Positions 1 through 11,630 of a DNA stretch of 64,000 bases are shown here, piece after piece; the first letter of the stretch is position 1, and each line of letters starts with the position of its first letter. The DNA comes from Apostichopus japonicus (Eukaryota; Echinodermata; Holothuroidea; Aspidochirotida; Stichopodidae). The notes beneath the pieces are model-generated. The model searched no databases. It was not told the origin of the DNA and worked only from the letters and a program-made list of their open reading frames with translations. The translations under genes were made by a program, and so were the position numbers. The stretch is taken from the NCBI RefSeq assembly GCF_037975245.1, contig NC_092570.1:4932001-4996000 (forward strand). Direction: 5' to 3'.

Positions 1-295
1 AAGTATTCAATTCCATGCTCTGGAGGAGTCATTTCAATTCACATTGGGGTAAGACTTCATGTTTCCAGCATGTAAAATTACATTGTCCAACTATCATGGC
101 TAATCAGGGGAAGTACTGGGCTCTGAAAAGTCGGGATGGAGGTTGGTGGTGGGAGGGGCGTCGGGGTGTCAGTTGGTAACTTGGCTCCAATATTTTTTCA
201 CAACAATGGTTTTCATGCAGTTGTGGTGAAACTCCCCTTCCTCCTCACCCTATTCTTGAACCTGTGTGCCAGGTTCCATGAAGTATCCAGTAAAC

Positions 296-688
296 CATGG
301 CTGTCCAACCTTTTGCAGAGGAGGGCCGCATGGAATGATTATGATGAAGGAGGGGCCGCATGAACCCTACGCTCGATTTTTGCCCGAAGCCCAAGGCAAC
401 AAGATATGAGCACTGCGCGCGGAGCGCACTGATTTATTTTCCTTCCTGATAAAACATGAATAAAGTCCAGCCGCCCCCCCCTCCCCTCCGCTGAGAGTGT
501 GTCACACAAACTGGCCTGTATGCAGTTTTTTGGACCCAGAAGGTTCGAATGATTGATTATATAGCTTAAAATTGTTATTAATAAATCTGCTCACTAACAT
601 TTCGCACCGTAGAGCATTTCTGGCGGGCCGGACGCAACCATGCGGCGGGCCGGACTGTGGCCCGCGGGCCGTAGGTTGGACAACCCTG
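296..688. mobile_element. hAT-type MITE with 8-bp target duplication
   Basis: A 393-bp non-autonomous element. The ends are inverted: the left end reads CATGGCTGTCCAACCT and the right end, reverse-complemented, begins CAGGGTTGTCCAACCT. An identical 8-bp direct repeat CAGTAAAC flanks it at 288-295 and 689-696. Eight-bp target duplications and CAGG-like ends are typical of hAT elements. There is no transposase reading frame. It contains GC-rich ggccgc and gcgggcc tracts that contrast with the AT-rich flanks. Confidence 0.85.
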
Positions 689-1374
689 CAGTAAACCAAC
701 CCACTAATTCCTTCTCTTCTGGTTTTGTTAATTCCAATCTACATATAAAAACCTTCAGTGAATCACAACTTTGATAGATGAACTCAAAATTTGGTATCTT
801 ACCATGATACTATAAGAAACAAAAGGATTTCAGACTGAATCTAAAGCAACCTTACACTTCCTCAGGTAGAACAGATTTACTCCCCTCGCCCCTCCTCGGC
901 CCGCCTCTACTCTCAAAAGTAATCGATAATGGTAAACAATGTAACAGTTGTGTGTTGCAAACTGGCTTGCATAAGGTTTCAACACATTAGTACACAAGTT
1001 ACACTATAAGTAATTTCATAATACTTCACAATACAGACACTTTAACAAATTAAAAAAATAATAATAATAGTTTGTAGAAATTCTCCTTTATGGATTTCCT
1101 CAACCAGAAAGCAATCCTTGCAATAACAACTCCAACTACTCAGACGTGACTACAGCCAGTGGAAAATTGCATATAAAACCGATTAACATGTTAACTACAC
1201 CAATCAAATGCCATTGCAAAGAATAACTTGTTTGAACATTTCCTGAGATGATTTCTTTCTTGCTTTTTAGCAGGTTTCCTGACGACAAAGTTTACTTCCC
1301 TAAAATGGATTGAGAACAAGAGAAATATAATAAAAATAAAAATAAAAACTACATAAGAAGGTGACTCTATTTCC
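689..1374. other. Non-coding spacer
   Basis: I see no exon, RNA gene or delimited repeat in this AT-rich stretch between two MITEs, downstream of the ependymin-related gene. Short C-rich tracts near 880-900 resemble fragments of the neighbouring MITEs. Confidence 0.5.
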
Positions 1375-1382
1375 TTTGTGAA

Positions 1383-1751
1383 CAAGGGCGTAGGAACCGG
1401 GGGGGCTGGGGGGGTGCCAGCCCCCCGGTGAAAAATGTGGAGGGGCGGAAGTATCATTCCGCCCCCCCCCCGCTTCGCAAGTCAGAAAACCCCTTTTTCA
1501 TTTCCAAATGAGAAAAAAAATCTCATTTGGAGCACCAAATTGCATCTAAGGCCAGGTGAAAATACAAAATTAAGTTTACAAAATGGAGTGGGTGTTGAAG
1601 TGTGTCATATTGCACCAAATTGCATCTGAGGCCATCTGGAAATGCAAAAAATTCCAAAGGGGAGGGGGACGACCCCTCCCCTTAGACCCCTCCCCCAGGC
1701 CGGCCATCAGTCTTCAGCCCCCCCACTCAAAAGTACCTTCCTACGCCACTG
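1383..1751. mobile_element. hAT-type MITE with 8-bp target duplication
   Basis: A 369-bp element with inverted ends: left CAAGGGCGTAGGAACC, right reverse-complement CAGTGGCGTAGGAAGG. The direct repeat TTTGTGAA occurs on both sides (1375-1382 and 1752-1759). The interior has long G and C runs and two copies of gcaccaaattgcatct (1531 and 1611 regions). No coding sequence. The classification rests on the 8-bp duplication and the terminal motif. Confidence 0.85.
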
Positions 1752-2159
1752 TTTGTGAATATTAATTGACTACTACCCAATGATCATTTATCAACTTTCG
1801 GCGATGACTTAATCTAACAAACATGGCAGATGACATAGAAAAGCTTTCTTTGGCTTAAATACACAGATCATTCTATGGAAATACCAAAGAAATACAAAAA
1901 AAAAACTAATATTAAATCATCTATGCAGACTACAATTTTAAAATACAACTATGTTGAGGACTTTTACTATAATCAACCAACCTATACGTCAAACTTGCTT
2001 ACCCCCAAAAAAGCGCAGAAACAAACAGCTCTTTCATTACGAGAAGTTATCCCTCTCTGAAGAATACAATTTGATATTAGGCAAGTAATCTTATATATTC
2101 AATTAATGTTATGCAAATTCATCTGTTGTTCAACAACGATGCCTCCTCCACTGGATGCT

Positions 2160-2231
2160 TTAAAAAATGGTTTTCCGAAGCATATTCAAAGATCCTTGCA
2201 CAAATTCTGGTACCGTAGAAGAGTCTCCCAA
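2160..2231 (-). CDS. MERP exon 6 (C-terminal tail and stop)
   Basis: The acceptor is a good pyrimidine tract ending TGTATTACAG. Phase 0 joins exon 5. It encodes 23 residues starting LGDSSTVPEF and a TAA stop at 2160-2162. The tail lies beyond the last conserved cysteine, so homology does not test it; support comes from the splice site and frame. Confidence 0.6.
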   Translation of the reverse strand: MGDSSTVPEFVQGSLNMLRKTIF

Positions 2232-5200
2232 CTGTAATACAGAAAAGAAACGAGTAGCTTAGTGTAAGTCTGCCCCAAACCATTGCACACATCCCCCTCG
2301 CCCCAACCCTGTATTAGTCTGCAGGCGTGAATCCAGGGGGGGTGGGGTTGCATTGGGGGGTGGGTGCAAACACTCTTTCCAACCCCACACAAACACTTCT
2401 AAAGTAGTTAGAACAACATTTCTTGCAGACCTACTGAAAAATTACTAACCTTAAATATGCCTCAAAATGCAACATTTCATGTCAAAAATGTACTTACCAG
2501 TTGGTTTCAATAACCTCAGAGCCATGCTCCTCATATTTACAATAATGTAGCCCAAACCTCCCCCCCCTCCTCCACCCACCTTAGTATACAAATTTGTTAA
2601 AAATACTGTGAAGAATCAAGTAGGCCAAAAGGTCATTATTAATTTGTAAAATGCTCTTTGGATTTGAAACAAAACAGGACATTATGTTGTTATTTCGCAC
2701 CTTTGGATAGAGAATACACACTTTCAAGTGACGTATTCCCAGGGGTGGACTGGGTCTTAAACCAGCCCGGGTATTTTTCACCTAGACCGGCCCATTAATA
2801 TATTGATATGTAACTTACAAAGTGATTGCCGTCCTGGGGAGGGGTTTAAGGGGAGGGGTGTCCCCCTCCTCATTGAGATTTTTCTTTCTTTTTGAAGTTA
2901 AGGAATGCCTAGATGCAAAATGGTGCTATATTTCTCAATTTTGTAGATTACATGGTCCTTTAAAATAGACCCAATAATAATTTTCCAGAAGCAACACTTG
3001 ATTAAACTGAGAAAAAAAAATGTATGTTTAGACTGAATTATACTTAGTTTTTCAAGCATTTAAAAATATATTTCTACACAGCCCATCTGTATTCTATTAA
3101 CTACTGTGAAAATTGGCTGTAATTTTCACCAGGCTCCCCAGCCCATCGGCCCACTGGTCCACCGGGCATTGCCCAAATGCCTGTGTGGCCAGTCCGCCAC
3201 TGCGTATTCCCTTTTTAAACCAGAACTCACCTTCTCCTGTGTGCAAGAGCTTGGAAGATCAAACCATTTCCCTGGATCTGGAATACCACTTGTGTAATTG
3301 AGGTGGCCTCCACTGAAAAGCATTGGGACTGCATTTTTTGAAAGGAGAAGAGGACAAAATAGCACATTTAATCGGAACTCAATTCAATATGAAACATAGT
3401 TAAAATGACCATCTAAGGAAGTTACTTGCCATATCAACCTAAAAATTGGAATCACCAAGGCAACGGTTTAGTTAACTTGTTTTCTAGCATTGACAGTTGC
3501 CAGGGAGTACTTTATCCAGTATCAAGTCGTAGAATGCTACCCAAAATGGTCAAAATGTTTTACCAGTGCAAAAGATTCATAGCAGTTTTCTTTACACAGG
3601 AACAATAATAGTTTATAAGAGAGAGAGACAAAATAAAAATCAGAACCTGTAAAGACGGCTACACAAAATTTGAACTATAAGCTTATTCCCAGGCTGCCCT
3701 TGCAGAATTGAACAAAGGGACAGAGTTGTTCACCATAGGAGAGAGTACCGACGAGAAATCGACTTGACAAGCGTTTTCAGGCTTCAACTATGCTGCTGAC
3801 CCTTGACCTTCACAAAATGTAGTAAAAATGCACACAAACTTTGCCCAAGGTCCAGTTGTAGGGAACCTCAGCTGACCGTTGCCCAACACCAAGCACAAAA
3901 GTGCTCTTTCATTCATAACAGGAAAGCTAGTAAGCTACACTATCAAGCATGACATTCCTCTGCTAGACAGTATTCCTGTTTTGACCCCTACTGACCTTTG
4001 ATCCCCACCAAAAGCAATGGTGCCCTAACACTCGTCTACAGGAATGCCCTACATAAAAAAATGACAACATCTACCAGCAGAAGACAAATTAAAATGTTCA
4101 TTCTCTTTATCAATAATGGAGGAAAAAATCTTCTATGGAGGAAAAAAAATTGTCACATAAACAATTATTTGAAACCATGTTTATTCCTACCTTTTCCAGA
4201 ATATATACATTTAGGTCTTGGGTTTTGCAGAGATGATGAAAAATGTAGAATGCAAGTTAACTCTTACAGAACATCAGAAACAGCACCGCATATTCACTCT
4301 CCCTCTTCCCTATATTATTACTGTTGCGACCCTTGGCAGTTATTATTCGAAATCTTACCGGGGCCTTGCTCTGATTTCTGTCTGCCCATCAGACTGACAC
4401 CGAGGGGAACACATGTAACGTTTGATACGGACAGGTATCCATGTCCATCTATGAGACCCACATCAGAAGCGGCCAGAGACCAACTCTGAATAGTCAATTC
4501 ATTCTTTCCTTGGGTGGAATATCCTATGAACGTGGCAGAACCTGAAAGTAGAATCCAGATGGCAGAAACATTTAATAAACAACCTGACCACATGATATTC
4601 ATTCAAATACAACTTTGGTATGTAATTAAGTAACAACATGTAACGGAATGTAACCAAATTTTTAAGACCCTTTCTTCTCTGAAGTTAAGCTATTGCAACT
4701 TCCTGTTCATGACCACAATGCAACTGGCAAGTGAATTGATTGACACAATTTTACAATTACAATCCCAGTTTTTTGCAAATTTGGACGGGGGTTCGGGGAG
4801 GGACGGGCCATCAAAAAGTGTAAAATTCAACTGAAAAAGATCTATCCAAGTTTGTTACTAACTTGACCAGACCTTTAGACTAAGTTTGATACAACCAAGA
4901 CATTGATCCTTGAATAGCTCGTTTAATACCGATTCCCTTTGCATCTTAAACTTCCATCGCTATTAGGGCAGCTCTTCGCATTGTGGTTAATATCCTCGTG
5001 AGCAAAAGTACACACCAAGAAATTTTCAATAGTTTGGACTATTTTACCGTCAATAGTTGAAAGTGAAACCTAACTGGTCTTGCTAAGGCGATATCGTTGT
5101 TATCGGATGGTCACGTTGAGCAGTTTTCAAAGAATATCAAGATTGATCAAAATGCATCAAATATGCTTCACCCTTCGTTCGGATGATCAAATTTTAACAT

Positions 5201-8200
5201 GTACTTGAAAAGTATTCATGTAGCAAACCGATGACAATGAAGGATAAATGAGATAAAGACAAGCTGTACAGAGTAATTGAATACACCGTTGCTTAGCATA
5301 TTTACTTACTTGGGATGCAAGGAGATGGTTCTGGTCTATCTAGAGGAGCCACAGTGCAGACATCATTGACAATAGTGTACTGCTTTTTCTAAAAAATTCA
5401 AAAGAATGGTTCATTCATGAAACATTGTCATTCATCATCACCTTAAATTGTTTTCTTGATTTGTATACCAAACGGTCAAATTTCTTTCCCCTGCTGGTTT
5501 TCCAGGTGGCACTGAACTAAACTTAAAGGCATTGAAGACTCGCCCCAAACCGAGTGCCCCGCTTTGAAAAAGTTAACTTACCGTTGCTTGCAAGTGAAGT
5601 TTTCTTCTTGTCGCTACCAAATGCAGACAGTAATGAAACGTGATACCTTGTTATCTTTTATCTAGACCTGAGATGTCCATCGCTGCTATGTACACTGTGT
5701 TGTGGGTATTGACCGTAGCTGTAAATGTTGACTGTACACTAGTGTCTTATTACCGAGGGTAGCAAGCTGTGTGTGTATTTTCTGGGATCGATGGTGGTGT
5801 CTTACATTTCTGTTACACCTCATTCGAAACTAGGTCAGTTTACTGGCATGAGACGTTTCTTTGTGCGCGAGTCTTCACACCCTTTAAGGTGTGGTAGCTG
5901 GTTACTCAGTTGTATGCAAGGTACTGTGGCATCTGAGAGTCACCCCAGCAAAGACATATTTATATTGGGGATCCCTACAGACGTTAGGGGTCTAGAGCTC
6001 ACTGAGTCACTACAAACTACAGTACTAATAGTCTCTAACTTGTACGCTCTTTTTCAAATGTCTGACATGGGAAAATCTCTCTACATAACTGATACCTCAG
6101 ATATAGAAAATATTAAGCTCTTCCATATATGCCCGACTGAGAATTGAACTTCATCTGATAAAAAACACAAACAAGACTTGAAAATGAGGACAGCATTATG
6201 AGGACAGCTTTGTGGATGATCACCATTATCTTTATAGGGTCCTTAATGGGGACTTGAGTGTCCCTCCTGATCCTTTTTTTCTACTTAACTACTACTTAAC
6301 CTTACAAGAAGGCTAGCTATGGAGTTGTTAATAATAACAACAGTGCACTTCCAAATATAAGGAAATGTCCCCCTGTATTCCATTTCGACTAAAATTCTTG
6401 AAGTGATGCATTTCATAAGTACTGTCTAAAATCTGACACTGCACGACTCAACTTGACTTGAATTTGTGGATAGTCAGAGAGTGGGCATGTGCTTAATATT
6501 ACCAAGATTTTACCACTTTGTTAATCGGCTTAGAGTCAGCTGACAGTGTGCGGCATTTTCATAACTCAAACTGTCAAAGTATTAACAAATGTGACCAATA
6601 ATGAGGTCATTTTGCATGTGACCTACAGTAAATGAGCACTGGTCATTAACACGAAAACAAATTTGTTGTGTGTGTGTGAATCAGTCGTTATGAATGCGGG
6701 AGACAGTTGTACGACCGCACATCTCCGGGACAATAGACGACGATGCGAGGTACTCGAGTCTAGTATCGTTCAGTCTGGGCAGTGAGATGCTGGCATTAAT
6801 GTCAGGTACAGATCTACAAAACAAAATACTGCTCACCTGTTTCCAGAGCTGGATGAACTGCACGGCAAAACTTACGTTCCCAACAACCGTGATATAACCT
6901 GCACCGCCCACTCGCTGGCCGGTAAAATCCACAGCCATGTCGTAGTAGAGCTGTAAACCAACAGCTGTCCCATTCTGCACACGCCCAACGGATCCACCTG
7001 GGTACCAAGTTATGATAAAAGAGTTCATGGAAAATTCATGACTTCAAATGACTTTTGAAAGGTTTGGATCTAAAACCGAAACTTTGCGCATGTGTAAAGT
7101 CGATACAACAATCGGGTGAATGAGTTCACAGAACTGTTACCTGCAGCCTCCCATCATCAGGGCAAAGTGTTTAATGATATCTGGCCATCAGAGACTACTA
7201 AATTTCTGTTCAGATTGCATTTTAGTAAACTGTACAATGATATGTAATTGGTATAACCTTCCTTCAGCGTGTGTGTTCACCAAACTACCAATCTCTCCTA
7301 TAGTACACAGATTGGTCATTTACTGTTTTGCAACCTTTTTTGGTGGAAGCAGTATAGGTCATGATGTCCTGTGTAAATCACCCTTGATATTATTTAAGCC
7401 AAGCCAAGGTCTAAGGATTTATTCAGGATCAATGCAGGGGGGTCTTGGTTTATAATATTTGAATGGCCATTTAGCATTTACACATTGTTTCCAGCTGACA
7501 AATATGTTTTAATGCTAAAATACATCAAGAGAAATGACAGAACAATACTATCAACATAGCTATAAAACTTCTTTTTAACTATATACTATGGAATGAGGAT
7601 GGAGAGTGAGAAACAACATTCAGTCTTGCATGAGTTTTTCTTTCCCAGTAAACATGGGCCCTCCCTATCCAAAGAGGTATCCTTTCTCTGTGCATCAGTA
7701 TAGTCGGGGCCACTGGCTCAGCACGGTCCGAGCCCGTAGGAGTTACGCTACTGGCTCCAACAATATTGGTCATTCTCACACGTTGTATTCCATATAAAAA
7801 CTGTGGACAGTTCAAAATGCAAACCTGCCAAGTAATCCTTTTTTAAGGGATGCATCGGATCCAAATTTTTGGATCCGGCCGGAACCGGATTTTGCCGGAT
7901 AGTACATGAAATCCGGCCGGATAAAATCCGGCCGGAACCGGATTTTTTTCATTACACAAAAGAAAATCATTAATAAGAAGTAGAAGTATGAAACAAGGAG
8001 CAAATCTTAGGTGAGGTATATGCATATTATAAAGAAGGTGAAATTAAGACACCATTTATGAGATTAAATATGACTTGAAGTGGTGTTATCTACATTCTTT
8101 AATAAAATAACTACAATATAATTGTTGACAAGCTTGATACATTATAATACTGCATACTACCTATGAAGTTTGTTTTAAAACAGGAAGCTACATTTCACAA

Positions 8201-10192
8201 ATCTCATACTTTATACTGAATAAAAAGATTATTTAAGTCTTTTATTATTCATTATTTGGTAACAAATTTTACACTGCAATATTATCTGTAAAAAAAAAAA
8301 AAACATTGTATCTTTCCAGAAGTGGAAGAAACTTCTTATCTATCTTTTATCTATCCTTTAAAATGGAATTGAATGTTCATTAGAACACTTAATGATTTAG
8401 GTTTATCATGAACTTTAAGGAACTTTCAGGGTGACAAGAGATATCTCTTTCTGTGAGAAAATTAGGTACTGTTTTATCTGTGACTGGCACCCCATTTGGT
8501 GGTAACTCTTCTAGTCCATTGCTTCATCTATTTATAAAAGTGCCAAGATTACAATTTGCATATTTCCATGACCACAGACAATGAGTAACAATTGACAGCT
8601 TTCTAGACAGGAAATGGACTGTAGTGGTCCACAAAAAGATCCATTGTTTTGACTTTTAAGGTCCTAATGCACATGTTTGTGAAAGAAATTCAGACGTATT
8701 TAACCATATAAGAGATTGTTTCACACATAAAAATTTAGAGAAAACATGAATTACAACAATAATGGGAAAGTAAAGATTCAATGGAACATTATTTTGACTG
8801 ATAAGTATATGAATGGTCTATTTTAACTGCACAATATTAAATTGATGAAGGCTGCAAGAAATGATTTCACTGCAAACTGTATTTGTTGTATACTGTAGCT
8901 TCATATTATTACAGTAGTTGTATTATTTTGGTTGATCTTTAGAAACAGTGGGTCAGACCACTGAGAAAATTAAATTAAACATGTTTAACTTAATTTCAGG
9001 CGCGTAGCCAAGGGGGGGGGGCGAAGGGGGCAGCCGCCCCCCCTTGAGCATATTTTTAAAATTTTTTTTTAATGTTTTTATGATATCGCTAGTATTTTCA
9101 AAAGAGAAAATGCTAAGATGCAACTTACAAGGCCTGGGAAGTGCCATTTCCAGCGATCTGGGAGGCTTTTACAGCCAAAATTTTCTTGTACGCTTCGCGC
9201 CAATCATGGTGGCGCTACGCTTAGATAGTTTGCAATGCCGATTCTACAGTTTCGCCCCTCCCTTGGCAAATTCCTGGCTACGCGCCTGCTTAATTTTTCC
9301 TTACTTTGAATGTTTTTACTAATTTTTGGAAATAGTTTACACTGATTTAAGTTAATACCAACACCTTTATAAGAAATAATTCAGGCCAGATTTTGAAAAT
9401 ATCCGGCCGGAACCGGAACATTGCTCACTATCCGGCCGGATAGGCCGGCCGGACCGGATATCTGGTACATCCCTACCTTTTTTTAATAAAAAATGACATT
9501 AAAAACTAGGCCTGGATAGTAAGCCTAAATATTTGACTTGATCAAGTCTCCCATTGGTGGAATTATTTCCCAAATGACAGGAAAATTAAGATGGACGACA
9601 CTAATATTTTTCCTGATCAACTTTTTTTCTCCTGAACAACCATTCAAACGTTATATCCACAATATTTCAGCAGATATGGATAAATGTTCTATGAGTGGCA
9701 TTTCTTAGGTTTTCAGAAAATGTTCTCTCATGACCCTCAACTTGATAAATTATGATGTCATGATATGTCATGATAAATCATGATATGATATGATAAATTA
9801 TGACACTATAAATTATGATATGAATGTATGATGTATGAAATCTTCACTCACACCAATCACTTCCAAAGTTTCATCTAAATCGAATGAAAACTGATGAGAT
9901 GGCAGTCATTCAAACACGGTGGCAAAAAGTGAATGAATTATGGTAGCATCGCACGATCGCTGTAGCTCAGCTGAAACTGAACGATTGCAGATGAGCTAAA
10001 ACTAGCCTTCGTCTAGCCTAGTTAATGTTAATAATACAGTTAGGCATAGGCCTAGGCAAGGGCTTAGATTACATCGCTCGCCATGTTACCTAGTGTGCAT
10101 TCATATTGCTTGTCTTCCTGGCAACATCGTTGTTGGGAGCATCCGACAGCAACGAATATCAGAAGAGTACAAACTGTAGCAAATATCTTCAT
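2160..10192 (-). CDS. Ependymin-related protein (MERP/EPDR-like), six exons
   Basis: Complete gene assembled from splice sites: exons 10090-10192, 6837-6997, 5310-5388, 4359-4541, 3231-3328 and 2160-2231 join in frame to 696 nt (231 residues plus stop). Residues 1-20 form a signal peptide (KIFATVCTLLIFVAVGC core). The mature protein has Cys at 23, 24, 32, 99, 112, 158 and 204 and N-X-S/T sites at 43, 75, 155 and 186. The family hallmarks are there: a CIP motif, a VSNVTCVP stretch, and the C-terminal SGIPDPGKWFDLPSSC, which matches the conserved GI-DP-x-F-x-P-x-x-C ending of ependymins. Members are secreted glycoproteins with a lipocalin-like or LolA-like fold implicated in binding hydrophobic ligands and in cell-matrix roles; the ligand here is unknown. 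Length fits the family (about 200-230 residues). The last exon is the least certain. Confidence 0.85.
2740..3202. mobile_element. hAT-type MITE inside MERP intron 5
   Basis: A 463-bp element with ends CAGGGGTGGACTGG (left) and, reverse-complemented, CAGTGGCGGACTGG (right). A perfect 8-bp duplication CGTATTCC lies at 2732-2739 and 3203-3210. The right duplication ends 20 bp from the 3' edge of exon 5 of the ependymin-related gene, so the element sits next to that splice donor. No open reading frame of interest. Confidence 0.87.
3231..3328 (-). CDS. MERP exon 5 (conserved C-terminal ependymin motif)
   Basis: Flanked by AG (3329-3330) and a GTGAGT donor (3225-3230). Phase 1 in, phase 0 out. Encodes residues 176-208 with FSGGHLNYTSGIPDP and the last conserved cysteine (204). 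N186-Y-T is a glycosylation sequon. This is the most diagnostic part of the ependymin fold. Confidence 0.87.
4359..4541 (-). CDS. MERP exon 4
   Basis: Acceptor TTCTACTTTCAG and donor GTAAGA, phase 1 on both sides. Encodes residues 115-175, including the ependymin-like segment around NVTCVPLGV with Cys158 and a sequon at N155, and a W in LTIQSWSL that matches the conserved x-V-x-x-W strand of the family. Confidence 0.87.
5310..5388 (-). CDS. MERP exon 3
   Basis: 79 nt, phase 0 in and phase 1 out, donor GTAAGTA. Encodes KKQYTIVNDVCTVAPL then PSPCIP. The Y-x-I-x-x-x-x-C followed by CIP is the central ependymin signature (Cys99 and Cys112). Confidence 0.87.
6837..6997 (-). CDS. MERP exon 2
   Basis: 161 nt, phase 1 in and phase 0 out, acceptor GGTACCCAG and donor GTGAGC. 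Encodes residues 35-88, the first half of the mature domain (YYDMAVDFTGQRVG, then GYITVVGNVSFAVQF). Sequons at N43 and N75. Confidence 0.85.
7845..9475. mobile_element. hAT-like non-autonomous element, 1.6 kb
   Basis: Ends AAGGGATGCATCGGAT (left) and, reverse-complemented, TAGGGATGTACCAGAT (right). The 8-bp direct repeat CCTTTTTT lies at 7837-7844 and 9476-9483. Subterminal repeats of CCGGCCGGAACCGGAT occur several times at both ends in both orientations, as expected for transposase-binding subterminal repeats of hAT elements. The interior is AT-rich and lacks a transposase. It sits in intron 1 of the ependymin-related gene and is itself interrupted by a MITE at 8997-9288. The low complexity of the duplication lowers confidence slightly. 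Confidence 0.82.
8997..9288. mobile_element. hAT-type MITE nested in a larger hAT-like element
   Basis: A 292-bp element with inverted ends CAGGCGCGTAGCCA (left) and TGGCTACGCGCCTG on the right edge. The 8-bp duplication CTTAATTT lies at 8989-8996 and 9289-9296. It inserted into the element at 7845-9475, so it is the younger of the two. Its interior (about 9108-9228) is related to 15770-15893. Confidence 0.88.
9735..9840. repeat. ATGATA-rich simple repeat
   Basis: Irregular tandem copies of TATGATA and CATGATA over about 100 bp in intron 1 of the ependymin-related gene. Confidence 0.7.
10090..10192 (-). CDS. MERP exon 1 (signal peptide)
   Basis: ATG at 10190-10192. Encodes a 34-residue N-terminus with a hydrophobic signal core TVCTLLIFVAVGC followed by a Cys-Cys pair (RCCQEDKQYEC), the usual start of the mature ependymin domain. 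The donor is GTAACA (weak), phase 1, and joins exon 2 in frame. The start is supported by the signal peptide and by the TATA box upstream. Confidence 0.83.
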
Positions 10193-10273
10193 CTTTACTA
10201 TATGGCGATCTAGGAATAGGAAGGCTGGCTGGTCGTGTCAACGATCTGTTTGGTAAATTTCAGCTCACAAGCT

Positions 10274-10283
10274 CTTTTATATA
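10274..10283 (-). promoter_or_regulatory. TATA box of the ependymin-related gene
   Basis: Read on the minus strand the sequence is TATATAAAAG, 82 bp upstream of the ATG at 10192. A start about 30 bp downstream would give a 5' leader of roughly 50 nt. Inferred from position and consensus only. Confidence 0.6.
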
Positions 10284-10299
10284 ATTAGTATGCCGCTTT

Positions 10300-11620
10300 T
10301 ATATTGCTTTGTCAATCAACAATTATTACGTTATGTTGGAGGTGTCAACTTCAACAAACCAAAGATCTCGTGACTTCTTAAAATAGACATGACGTACGGT
10401 ATCAGATGATTGGAACAGGATTTTTTTACGAAAATGGACGAACCAATTGATCTCAATCTGGAGATGCAGATGTATCAATAGCTGCAGATCCAACGGTTTG
10501 TGAATGTCGCACGACCTGTTAACGAAAGTCTGGGAAAGTGCTTGCCCATGTCTGATCTCTTTTGTTCTCTTTCGTTCTTTTTCTTTCTCCGGAATACGCC
10601 TTCATGTTTAGCAACCTTTCGTGCTTCAAAATTACAATTTCGATACTGTGTTACTGCAAACTGGCTGTATTTAAAATACGTACGTAAACACCGTGCTAAC
10701 TACCTATTAACTTGAATATCCACCACACTGACCAGCGTACAGTAAACCTTGGAGGTAAAAACACCTCCATGAGTAAACAAACGTACATCACCCGTGGCCA
10801 TAGCTTGCAGCACGATACCGTTCACAGCCAGGTACAGTTACGATCAGGTGACCACTCAGAATGGTCATGTGAGTAATGGGTGACACGCAAAACCACTGAA
10901 ATCAAAGCCCCCTATTTCTAAAAGTATACGAGCGCCCCCACATTTAACCCCCGCGAAAAGTCGTACCACTCAAAATATTGCGCTTCAGATTGAACAATGA
11001 TTTCCCTGCCCAGCTGTGCATTGACTTTTTCAAAGGTGGTAAACGTTGGCCGTATCGGGAAAGCCCCGGTAGAAAATAGCGTGTGTGCGCTGCTTGGATG
11101 AGATATGCATGTGTGGAAAAGACTCACTGCATAGCTGTCGATCGCTGCTCGTATTCTCTATTGCAATAACCGGGCTCATATGCGGTTACAATTTTAGCTC
11201 TACCTATGCTTGCTTGAAGCATGGAGGTAAAAACAGTTTTTATCTCCATGCTTGAAGCAAGCCCGCGTTCGTGGGAACGGCGTAGAAGTGAACAGGTAAT
11301 CGTAGAAATTAGTTTAGTGTGCATGTAATTGACTGATCTTACATGTTAAACTTGTAATGATTCCCGTAATCGTATCATCATGGAAGTATAACGATGTGAA
11401 CTTTGACCAGATGATGACACCTGCAACAGACGCGGAGTGGCAACACATATCATATCCCCAGGGTGGGGAAGCAATCGATCCCCTTTGAGTACCCCGAAAA
11501 ATCACATTTAACTAAAAGCAGGAAATAACGTTAAAGCCCTCTTTTCAGATTGCAGGAAGCTAAGCGACCCTTCTCAGTCTTCACCCTGAAAGCAAGTTCG
11601 CGTCTGCTACATAATACCCA
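10300..11620. other. Upstream region of the ependymin-related gene
   Basis: No exon seen. It contains the hairpin tggaggt-aaaa-acacctcca near 10750-10770 and the near-perfect palindrome at 11208-11262, which share the motif ggaggtaaaaac. Any regulatory sequence of the ependymin-related gene other than the TATA box would lie here. Confidence 0.45.
11208..11262. repeat. 55-bp near-perfect palindrome
   Basis: Arms of 27 bp at 11208-11234 and 11236-11262 with a one-base spacer pair at 25 of 27 positions. The arms carry catggaggtaaaaac. It could extrude as a cruciform. The one-base loop argues against a microRNA precursor. Confidence 0.85.
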
Positions 11621-11630
11621 TTTCTTCACA

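Noticed and set aside
9000-9060. G-runs and C-runs as possible quadruplex regulatory sites
   Set aside because: The G/C runs near 1395-1470, 9010-9045 and 14973-15482 all belong to MITE interiors, so a regulatory reading is not needed.
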